Assembly: GCA_902795955.1 (NCBI GenBank)
Contig: CADBNJ010000033.1
Location: 1 to 19,023, forward strand
Length of the DNA stretch: 19,023 nt
Reading direction: 5' to 3'
Source: Oscillospiraceae bacterium
GTDB lineage: Bacteria; Bacillota; Clostridia; Saccharofermentanales; Saccharofermentanaceae
Positions within the stretch are counted from its first letter, which is position 1; every line of letters begins with the position of its first letter. Under the pieces are notes generated by a model that did no database searches, was not told the origin of the DNA, and saw only the letters and a list, made by a program, of their open reading frames with translations. The position numbers and the translations under genes were made by a program. Below are positions 8,453 to 14,408 of this stretch, piece after piece.

Positions 8453-9692
8453 ATGTTATCTTACCTCCCATTACCGTATAAAGAGTCTCACCATACAGCT
8501 TCCAGCCGTCATAAGGAGTATTCCTTCCTTTGGTGAGCATCTTGTTCTTATCGAATACAAACTCATTTTCCACATCGAAAACAGCGAGGTCCGCATCATC
8601 TCCGGTATTCATACCGCCCCTGCCGAGCTTAAGGAGAGACGAAGGATTGTGGCACATCATTTCGATCAGCCTGTCAAGCGTTATCCTGCCTGTCTTGACA
8701 AGGTATGTATAGCCAAGTGCAAAAGATGATTCGAGTCCGACGATGCCGTTAAGTGCAAGCGAGAACTCAATCTCCTTCTCATCCTGATGATGAGGTGCGT
8801 GGTCGGTAACTATCATGTCTACCGTGCCGTCAACTATCGCTTCGATAACTGCATCGACATCCTCCTGCGTACCGAGCGGCGGATGCATTTTATAATTTGC
8901 ACTGTAGTTGACACAGCTCTCATCAGTAAGCGTGAAGTAATGAGGGCATGTCTCGCATGTAACCTTAACTCCTCTGGCCTTAGCTTCCCTGATCATTCTC
9001 ATGCCGCCTTTTGTGCTGACATGGCAGAGATGTACGGGAAGTCCGAGGTATTCCGCGATAATGATATCTCTGGCTATCATGACGTCCTCGGAAGCTGAAG
9101 GTATACCGCGGATTCCGATAGATGTTGATACCGGTCCTTCATTCATTGCTCCGCCTGACAGCGATTTGTCTTCGCAGTGATCCAATACCGGAACATCAAA
9201 ATCCGCACAGTATTCAAGGACTTTGCGCATGAATCCGGCAGTGGAGATAGGTTTACCGTCATCGGAGACTGCTACAATTCCTGCTTCCTTCATGAGGCCG
9301 ATCTCTGATAATTCTTCGCCGTTGAGCCCCTTGCTGGCAGCTCCGATCGGATAAACCCTGCATAATCCTATGTCTCCTGCTCTCTTGATAATACTCTCCA
9401 CTATGGCGGCGTTATCGACGACGGGACTTGTGTTAGGCATGCAGCATACGCTTGTAAAACCGCCTCTTGCGGCTGCTTTGGAACCGGTCTCGATGTTCTC
9501 CTTGTATTCCTGACCCGGCTCTCTGAAATGAACGTGCATATCAACAAGACCGGGAGTTACGAGATTTCCCTTCACATCGATGATCCTGTCAGCCTCTGAC
9601 TCTCCGTATGGTGCGCAGAACTTCCCGTCAGAGATATAGATATCCCTGATCTCCTTACCCATCACGTTACAATTCTTCAGTATCAATCTCAT
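8436..9692 (-). CDS. pyrC: Dihydroorotase, zinc amidohydrolase
   Basis: This 418-residue enzyme cyclises N-carbamoyl-aspartate to dihydroorotate, step three of the pathway. Metal-binding motifs of class I dihydroorotases are all present: DMHVHFREPG (51-60) with H53 and H55, SDDG (143-146), DHCED with H172, CHVS with H224, and TDHAPH with D297. Length matches the usual 420-430 residues of the Bacillus type, not the 350-residue E. coli type. Its ATG overlaps the pyrB stop by four bases (ATGA). At its 3' end it overlaps pyrF by 17 bases. Confidence 0.97.
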   Translation of the reverse strand: MRLILKNCNVMGKEIRDIYISDGKFCAPYGESEADRIIDVKGNLVTPGLVDMHVHFREPGQEYKENIETGSKAAARGGFTSVCCMPNTSPVVDNAAIVESIIKRAGDIGLCRVYPIGAASKGLNGEELSEIGLMKEAGIVAVSDDGKPISTAGFMRKVLEYCADFDVPVLDHCEDKSLSGGAMNEGPVSTSIGIRGIPSASEDVMIARDIIIAEYLGLPVHLCHVSTKGGMRMIREAKARGVKVTCETCPHYFTLTDESCVNYSANYKMHPPLGTQEDVDAVIEAIVDGTVDMIVTDHAPHHQDEKEIEFSLALNGIVGLESSFALGYTYLVKTGRITLDRLIEMMCHNPSSLLKLGRGGMNTGDDADLAVFDVENEFVFDKNKMLTKGRNTPYDGWKLYGETLYTVMGGKITYEKLC

Positions 9693-10618
9693 AATTCATT
9701 CCTCCTTGCCATGAGAAGGTATAGCACGGCCATTCTTACGGCGACACCGTTAGTCACCTGCTGGTTTATGACTGACTGATCGCAATCATAAACTTCGGTC
9801 GGCAGTTCCACGCCGTGATTACAAGGCCCGGGATGCATCAGAAATGCATCAGGCTTAGCACATGCAAGCGCTTCTTTGGTTATTGCATAGAATCTTGCAT
9901 ATTCGGATACAGACGGGAACAGTGAACTCTTCTGTCTCTCAAGCTGGACTCTGAGGCCCATTACCGCGTCAGCGTCCCTGCAGCAGTCCTCAACACTGTC
10001 TGCCACCGTTACGCCCATCTTCTCGATTCCGATAGGCATCATCGTCCTCGGGCCATAGACTGATACCTTCGCGCCGAGTTTTGTAAGACCGATCGCATTA
10101 GACCTGACTACTCTGCTGTGGTATATATCACCGCATATGGCTATCTTCTTCCCTTCGAAAGTATCGAATCTCTCATACATGGTAAGCATGTCAAGAAGCG
10201 CCTGTGTAGGATGTTCATTCATACCGTCTCCCGCATTAACGACAGATGCGTTGAGATAGGGTGCAATAAAATGGGGAGCGCCTGACTGATTATGACGCAT
10301 GATTATTATGTCGGTTCCCATCATGTCGATCGTTCTTGCAGTATCGAGCAGTGACTCGCCTTTGTTGACGGAACTGCCTGATGTTGAGATGTTGGCAGAT
10401 GCTGAGCCCATGTATTTGGAAGCGAGTTCGAATGATAATCTTGTACGTGTGCTGTTCTCATAGAACAGCGTGACTATCGATTTGCCCTGCAGATGAGTCG
10501 TCTTCTTGTTGCCTGATTCGATGACCATCTTCATCATCTTGGCTGTATCAAGGATCTCCATTATCTCCTCTGCAGTAAGCTGCTTCATTCCCAAAAGGTC
10601 TTTGTTCTTAAGTCCCAT
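9689..10618 (-). CDS. pyrB: Aspartate carbamoyltransferase, catalytic chain
   Basis: This 309-residue enzyme joins carbamoyl phosphate and aspartate, the first committed step. It shows the carbamoyl phosphate site STRTR (56-60) and NKGES with K86 (85-89), HPTQALLD (136-143), GDIYHSRVVRSN (163-174) and MHPGPCNHGVEL toward the C terminus. The open frame reaches a GTG at 10639, but that codon lies upstream of a GGGAGGTGG ribosome binding site. The ATG at 10618 is six bases beyond that site and forms a TGATG junction with the pyrR stop, so it is taken as the start. No regulatory chain (pyrI) is present, as in Bacillus. Confidence 0.96.
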   Translation of the reverse strand: MGLKNKDLLGMKQLTAEEIMEILDTAKMMKMVIESGNKKTTHLQGKSIVTLFYENSTRTRLSFELASKYMGSASANISTSGSSVNKGESLLDTARTIDMMGTDIIIMRHNQSGAPHFIAPYLNASVVNAGDGMNEHPTQALLDMLTMYERFDTFEGKKIAICGDIYHSRVVRSNAIGLTKLGAKVSVYGPRTMMPIGIEKMGVTVADSVEDCCRDADAVMGLRVQLERQKSSLFPSVSEYARFYAITKEALACAKPDAFLMHPGPCNHGVELPTEVYDCDQSVINQQVTNGVAVRMAVLYLLMARRNEL

Positions 10619-11169
10619 CAGACCACCTCCCTTGCACACAGCAATACCTGTGTCTGACCGTCAACTTCCTCAAGCTCGACCTCCACCCTCTCAGACAGCG
10701 AAGTAGGCACATTCTTGCCGACATAGTCAGCTCTGAAAGGCAGCTGTCTGTGTCCTCTGTCGATCAGTATCGCGAGCTGCACCTCGTCAGGCCTTCCCAT
10801 ATCGAAAATATTATCTATCGCAGACCTTATCGTCCTTCCCGTGAACAGAACATCATCAACAAGAACTATCTTGCTTCCGTTGACATTAAACGGGATATCA
10901 GTGCTGTGCACTACCGGGTGGCTTGACAGCATCGACAGATCATCTCTGTAGAATGTTATATCAAGAATTCCCATTGGAACCTTGACACCTTCGATCTCAT
11001 TAAGGTAATCCCTGATGAACTTTGCCATCGGAACACCTCTTCTCTGGATTCCGATAAGTGCAACGTTGTCGAGGCCCTGATTCCGTTCGATTATCTCGTG
11101 AGAGATCCTGATGAGTGCTCTCTTGACTGCGGCCTCATCCATTAGCACTGATTTGACGTTGTCTGACAT
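10618..11169 (-). CDS. pyrR: PyrR, pyr operon attenuation regulator / uracil phosphoribosyltransferase
   Basis: This 183-residue protein matches the usual PyrR size. The PRPP-binding loop [13 protein letters not shown] spans 101-113, with the acidic pair D105-D106. [11 protein letters not shown] (39-49) and [15 protein letters not shown] (64-78) are typical of the family. PyrR binds UMP and a specific hairpin in pyr mRNA leaders, favouring termination when pyrimidines are plentiful; many members also make UMP from uracil and PRPP. An in-frame ATG exists at 11196, but it overlaps the end of the leader terminator T-tract, and AGGAGAG seven bases before the ATG at 11169 marks that as the start. 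The upstream leader carries its own target, so control is autogenous. Confidence 0.96.
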   Translation of the reverse strand: MSDNVKSVLMDEAAVKRALIRISHEIIERNQGLDNVALIGIQRRGVPMAKFIRDYLNEIEGVKVPMGILDITFYRDDLSMLSSHPVVHSTDIPFNVNGSKIVLVDDVLFTGRTIRSAIDNIFDMGRPDEVQLAILIDRGHRQLPFRADYVGKNVPTSLSERVEVELEEVDGQTQVLLCAREVV

Positions 11170-11196
11170 ATTATCTCTCCTGCATTTTACCGGCAT

Positions 11197-11225
11197 AAAA
11201 AGACCGGGATATTATTATCCCGGTC
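11197..11225 (-). terminator. Intrinsic terminator of the pyr attenuator
   Basis: The minus strand reads GACCGGGATA, a four-base loop ATAA, TATCCCGGTC, then TTTTT. This is a perfect ten-base-pair stem directly followed by five Ts, ending only 28 bases before the pyrR start codon. It cannot be the terminator of the upstream gene alone, because a promoter for pyrR lies before it. It is best read as the regulated terminator of the pyr leader. Confidence 0.9.
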
Positions 11226-11289
11226 ATATATGTAAAATTCACCTATAGCTCGTTATTCAGTTATCCGTAAATCTTACAGTCTCGCCGGG
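11219..11289 (-). promoter_or_regulatory. Predicted pyr antiterminator fold
   Basis: On the minus strand CCCGG (11289-11285) can pair with CCGGG (11223-11219). TGTAAGATT (11278-11270) can pair with AATTTTACA (11239-11231) over nine positions with one G-U. The two helices are separated by an internal loop of 6 by 7 bases. The fold uses the 3' half of the PyrR-binding hairpin and the 5' arm of the terminator, so it excludes both, as expected of the antiterminator in PyrR systems. The pairing was found by eye and no energy was computed. Confidence 0.65.
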
Positions 11290-11301
11290 CTGTTTAAAGA
11301 T
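11271..11301 (-). promoter_or_regulatory. PyrR-binding hairpin (anti-antiterminator)
   Basis: The minus strand folds as ATCTT, a TAA bulge, ACAGCC, hexaloop CGGCGA, GACTGT, AAGAT. The loop fits the CNGNGA consensus of known PyrR-binding loops. The upper stem AGCC/GACT mirrors the Bacillus AGUC/GGCU, with a C-A mismatch exactly where Bacillus has a U-G wobble. A purine-rich bulge on the 5' side also fits. The hairpin starts about two bases after the predicted transcription start. Binding of PyrR with UMP would keep this hairpin, free the terminator and stop transcription before pyrR. Confidence 0.82.
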
Positions 11302-11309
11302 ACAGGTAT

Positions 11310-11338
11310 AGGATAGTCTTATCTCCCTTTAAAATCAA
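11310..11338 (-). promoter_or_regulatory. Promoter of the pyr operon
   Basis: On the minus strand TTGATT (11338-11333) is separated by 17 bases from TATCCT (11315-11310), a reasonable housekeeping-sigma promoter. The predicted start is near 11303, which places the PyrR-binding hairpin at the very 5' end of the transcript. It lies 12 bases after the stop codon of the upstream gene. Confidence 0.68.
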
Positions 11339-11350
11339 GAGCAATAATGA

Positions 11351-12133
11351 TCAGACAGCGCTTGAAGGGATTATCTCCAGGGCAATGAATCCGATGTTGC
11401 TTGAAGTATCTGCACCGTATATGATCCTGTATGCATACTTGCCGTCAACGGTATAGTTTATCTCTGATTTCTTAAAGTTTGTCAGGAGCTGCGTAGCAAG
11501 CTCATAGCACTGCTGTGAAGACCTGTCCCTGTACAAGGCGTTAAAGATCGTGCTGAAATAATGAGACATGACATTTACATTGCTGATCCTGTCATCAAAT
11601 TCCGAGATAGCTCTTATAAATGTCAGTTTCCCGTCGAATTTACGTGCCTGCCCCTGTATCGCTACACCGAACTGAGGATTGATATTCTTCTCAAAATAAT
11701 CAAGATAGCTGCTCTTGTCGGTTATCTTAAAAGAAAGTGAACTATCTGAGTTATTTGTATACTTAACGCCGCCCAGATCGAAATCAAAATTTGACAGAAG
11801 ATCATGATACTCAGCGGTGTTCTCGAATCTCTCCTTGAATTCTTCATATGTGAAGTCCATTGCAGGATTCATCATCAAAGGCAAAAGGAAATAGAACAGC
11901 GATCCGAAAAGCACCAAAAACACAAGGATTATGCAGATAGGAATAACGGGATCCGTCTTCTTTGCTGAAGGCTCCTTCTTCCCCTCTTTGGCAGTCTTCT
12001 TCTCCTTGACCTTCCTGACTCTGTCGCTCTTTCTGGAATTAAGAGTCTCCAGAGCCCTTTTATATTCTTCGGAATCGACAACGTCATTATCGATCCCGCT
12101 GTCATTTATCTTGATCTCATCTGAATCCGACAT
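11351..12133 (-). CDS. Membrane-anchored protein of unknown function
   Basis: I do not recognise this 260-residue protein. It has a charged N-terminal tail (1-61) that is first acidic and then lysine-rich (about 39-60), one membrane helix (about 62-86), and a C-terminal domain of about 170 residues with no further hydrophobic segment. The positive charge before the helix predicts an N-in, C-out topology, so the C-terminal domain would face the outside. It has no cysteine motif or sortase signal; a single cysteine is near the middle of the outer domain. The frame is open to an ATG at 12157, but GAGAGG seven bases before the ATG at 12133 marks the latter as the start. It has its own promoter, is divergent from the SDR gene, and ends just before the pyr promoter. 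Confidence 0.75.
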   Translation of the reverse strand: MSDSDEIKINDSGIDNDVVDSEEYKRALETLNSRKSDRVRKVKEKKTAKEGKKEPSAKKTDPVIPICIILVFLVLFGSLFYFLLPLMMNPAMDFTYEEFKERFENTAEYHDLLSNFDFDLGGVKYTNNSDSSLSFKITDKSSYLDYFEKNINPQFGVAIQGQARKFDGKLTFIRAISEFDDRISNVNVMSHYFSTIFNALYRDRSSQQCYELATQLLTNFKKSEINYTVDGKYAYRIIYGADTSSNIGFIALEIIPSSAV

Positions 12134-12161
12134 CTGTAACCTCTCTTTCGTGAACATATAG

Positions 12162-12189
12162 ATTATAAATTATTTTCGCTTGCATACAA
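12162..12189 (-). promoter_or_regulatory. Promoter for the membrane-anchored protein
   Basis: The minus strand has a perfect TATAAT (12167-12162) with TTGTAT (12189-12184) 16 bases upstream. Transcription would start near 12155, about 22 bases before the chosen start codon; the alternative ATG at 12157 would then lie upstream of the transcript, which supports the shorter start. It overlaps the divergent promoter of the SDR gene. Confidence 0.6.
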
Positions 12190-12209
12190 CCACAAATATC
12201 GTACATAAT
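12180..12209 (+). promoter_or_regulatory. Possible promoter for the SDR gene
   Basis: TTGCAT (12180-12185), an 18-base spacer and CATAAT (12204-12209) form a moderate promoter ending 25 bases before the SDR start codon. Its -35 shares bases with the -35 of the divergent promoter, so the two polymerases would compete. The downstream start has a strong GGAGGGG site. Confidence 0.45.
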
Positions 12210-12234
12210 AGTACAAACGGTCATTGGAGGGGTT

Positions 12235-12933
12235 ATGGGACACATTCTGGTTACAGGCGGTTCAAGAGGTATCGGCAAGGCTGTCTGCAGGCTTTTTAAG
12301 CAGAACGGATGGAGAGTCAGCTATTTTTACAAGAACACATTGCCCGGAGAAGATGATATGACTGCGGTCCGCTGTGACGTCAGTGATGCAGACAGTGTTA
12401 AGCAGGCAGTTGCATATATCGAATCAGTCAACGGTGCTGTAGATGTTCTCATATCCAACAGCGGTATAAGCGTTACCGGCCTTGCGACAGATTTCGGAAC
12501 GGATGAATACAGAAGTGTTATGGATACGAATTTCGGAGGGCTGTTCAATGTGTCAAATGCAGTTATCCCCTCTATGATCCATAATAAGCGCGGAGTGATC
12601 ATAGCGATCTCTTCGATGTGGGGGCAGACCGGAGCATCATGTGAGGCTCTGTATGCTGCATCCAAGGGGGCTGTTGATTCTTATGTCAGATCACTTGCCA
12701 AGGAACTCGGGCCTTCGGGTATCAGAGTGAATGCAGTATCCCCCGGAGTCGTTGATACTGATATGATGGCGGCATATTCGGATGAAGATAAGGATGAATT
12801 GAAGAATGAGACTCCGCTGGGCAGACTGGGAACTGCCGAGGATATTGCAAACGCTGTTTACTTCCTCTCATCCCCTGCTGCATCTTATATTACAGGTCAG
12901 ATCATAGGCGTAAACGGAGGCTTTCTGATCTGA
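12235..12933 (+). CDS. Short-chain dehydrogenase/reductase, FabG-like
   Basis: This 232-residue protein is a classical SDR. It has the nucleotide-binding TGGSRGIG (7-14), the DV pair at 48-49 that contacts the adenine, NSG (75-77) in place of the usual NAG, N99, catalytic S127 with Y140 and K144 in YAASK, and the SPGVVDTDM segment after it. FabG reduces 3-oxoacyl-ACP with NADPH, but FabG is usually 245-248 residues and lies with fab genes; neither is so here. The second strand region is short. In clostridia similar proteins have been assigned to the EF-P 5-aminopentanone reductase (YmfI) group, so that is a fair alternative. The substrate cannot be set from the sequence. It lies 107 bases before citrate synthase on the same strand. 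Confidence 0.9.
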   Translation: MGHILVTGGSRGIGKAVCRLFKQNGWRVSYFYKNTLPGEDDMTAVRCDVSDADSVKQAVAYIESVNGAVDVLISNSGISVTGLATDFGTDEYRSVMDTNFGGLFNVSNAVIPSMIHNKRGVIIAISSMWGQTGASCEALYAASKGAVDSYVRSLAKELGPSGIRVNAVSPGVVDTDMMAAYSDEDKDELKNETPLGRLGTAEDIANAVYFLSSPAASYITGQIIGVNGGFLI

Positions 12934-12964
12934 TACTTTAGCTTGCTAAATTGCCATATTTATC

Positions 12965-12991
12965 ACTAAAATACAAGATGTCAATTTTAGT
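12965..12991 (+). repeat. Inverted repeat across the citrate synthase promoter
   Basis: ACTAAAAT (12965-12972) and ATTTTAGT (12984-12991) are perfect eight-base inverted arms separated by 11 bases. The repeat covers the predicted -35 and the first part of the spacer of the citrate synthase promoter, where an operator could sit. It lacks a T-tract on either side, so it is a poor terminator for the SDR gene. The region is AT-rich, so chance is possible. Confidence 0.4.
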
Positions 12992-13007
12992 TGTTATATT
13001 ATATAAT
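12978..13007 (+). promoter_or_regulatory. Possible promoter for citrate synthase
   Basis: ATGTCA (12978-12983), an 18-base spacer and TATAAT (13002-13007) precede the gene. Transcription would begin near 13014, about 27 bases before the start codon, leaving room for the GAGGAGG site at about 13029-13035. Confidence 0.5.
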
Positions 13008-13040
13008 TTTTGTATTAACTGTCATCCTGAGGAGGTCCTT

Positions 13041-14408
13041 ATGCCCGTATACAACAAATATTCCAAAGTAACACCGGACATTGAAGCTCTTGCAAAATAC
13101 TGCATGAACGAGAAGATCGATCCGCAGCTTTACAGTAAGTTTGATGTTAAGAGGGGATTACGCGACCTGAACGGCAAAGGTGTCCTTACAGGTCTTACCG
13201 AAGTCTCCGAGATAGTTGCTTCCCGCATTGTCGACGGCAGATCTGTTCCGTGTGACGGTGAACTGTATTACAGAGGGATCAACGTCAGGGATATCATCTC
13301 CAACCATCCGATGGATGATCATTACGGATTTGAAGAGGCCTCCTTCCTCCTTCTTTTCGGCAAGCTCCCGTCCAGGAAGGAATTATCGGATTTCTGCAAT
13401 ATGCTTGCGGGATTCAGGACACTTCTGCCGAAGAACTATGTCCGTGATGTCATAATGCAGAAGCCAAGCAATGACATAATGAACAATCTGGCAAGAGGTG
13501 TTCTCAATCTCTATGCCTATGATCAGAACTGCAACGACCTGTCCATTGCAAACGTGCTTAGACAGTCGCTGGAGCTTATTGCATTCTTCCCTCTGATATC
13601 AGTCTACAGCTATCAGGCTAAGCAATACTATAATGACAAGGGCTCGTTCATCATTCACAGGCCGAAGCCCAATCTGTCGACTGCAGAGAACATTCTGTAT
13701 ATGCTCAGACCGGATTCCAAATTTACGCCTCTTGAAGCGAAGATACTTGATATCGCCCTTATCCTTCATGCCGAGCATGGCGGCGGCAACAATTCGACCT
13801 TTACGACTCACGTAGTATCGAGTTCGGGAACGGATACATATTCATCCGTAGCGGCTTCACTCTGTTCGCTCAAGGGGCCGAAGCACGGCGGAGCAAATAT
13901 AATGGCGATGAAGATGTTCGCCGACATCAAGAAGAATATCAGTGACTGGGATGATGATGAAGAGATCACCGAATATCTCAAGAAGATACTTCACAAGGAA
14001 GCATTCGATAAAGCCGGAGTCATATACGGGCTCGGTCATGCAGTATATTCGATATCAGACCCCAGGGCATTGATCTTCAAAGAATTTGTTGAGAAGCTTT
14101 CTATTGAGAAGAACCGCGTTGCGGAATTCAATTTCTATTCCAGGATCGAGAGACTGTCTGCCGAACTCATTTCCAAAGAGAGGAAGATCTTCAAAGGCGT
14201 ATCCGCCAATATCGATTTCTACAGCGGCTTTGTATATTCCATGCTCGGACTTCCCGTGGAACTCTACACTCCCCTGTTCGCGATCGCGAGGATCTCCGGC
14301 TGGTCAGCGCACAGGATCGAAGAGATCAACAACGCAGGCAAGATCATAAGGCCCGCATATATGTGTGTGCAGGACAGACAGGATTACATCCCCATCGATA
14401 ACAGGTGA
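13041..14408 (+). CDS. Citrate synthase
   Basis: This 455-residue protein condenses oxaloacetate and acetyl-CoA to citrate in the cytoplasm. The catalytic residues are visible: H246 in LHAEHGGGNNS, H282 in GPKHGGAN, and D392 in NIDFYSG, with the oxaloacetate-contacting GLGHAVY (330-336) between them. Its length and sequence style fit the clostridial citrate/2-methylcitrate synthase group, so 2-methylcitrate activity is not excluded. The frame is open 90 bases further upstream to 12951, but GAGGAGG five to six bases before the ATG at 13041 and an AT-rich promoter within the extension support the shorter form. No aconitase or isocitrate dehydrogenase gene is in the window. Its TGA directly abuts the stop of the convergent gene. 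Confidence 0.95.
   Translation: MPVYNKYSKVTPDIEALAKYCMNEKIDPQLYSKFDVKRGLRDLNGKGVLTGLTEVSEIVASRIVDGRSVPCDGELYYRGINVRDIISNHPMDDHYGFEEASFLLLFGKLPSRKELSDFCNMLAGFRTLLPKNYVRDVIMQKPSNDIMNNLARGVLNLYAYDQNCNDLSIANVLRQSLELIAFFPLISVYSYQAKQYYNDKGSFIIHRPKPNLSTAENILYMLRPDSKFTPLEAKILDIALILHAEHGGGNNSTFTTHVVSSSGTDTYSSVAASLCSLKGPKHGGANIMAMKMFADIKKNISDWDDDEEITEYLKKILHKEAFDKAGVIYGLGHAVYSISDPRALIFKEFVEKLSIEKNRVAEFNFYSRIERLSAELISKERKIFKGVSANIDFYSGFVYSMLGLPVELYTPLFAIARISGWSAHRIEEINNAGKIIRPAYMCVQDRQDYIPIDNR

Noticed and set aside
10619..10639. GTG start for pyrB at 10639
   Set aside because: The ribosome binding site GGGAGGTGG lies within this extension and serves the ATG at 10618.
11241..11315. Pairing of CCTATA with TATAGG as part of the pyr leader fold
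   Set aside because: CCTATA overlaps the -10 hexamer and would not be in the transcript.
12199..12212. GTAC-N6-GTAC as an operator in the divergent promoter region
   Set aside because: Only four-base arms pair, which is expected by chance in AT-rich DNA.
12938..12951. Small hairpin TTTAGC TT GCTAAA after the SDR stop as a terminator
   Set aside because: The loop is too small for the full stem, the stem is AT-rich and no T-tract follows.
12951..13040. N-terminal extension of citrate synthase by 30 residues, which looks slightly hydrophobic
   Set aside because: It would start without a ribosome binding site and cover a TATAAT promoter; the GAGGAGG before 13041 is a far better start.
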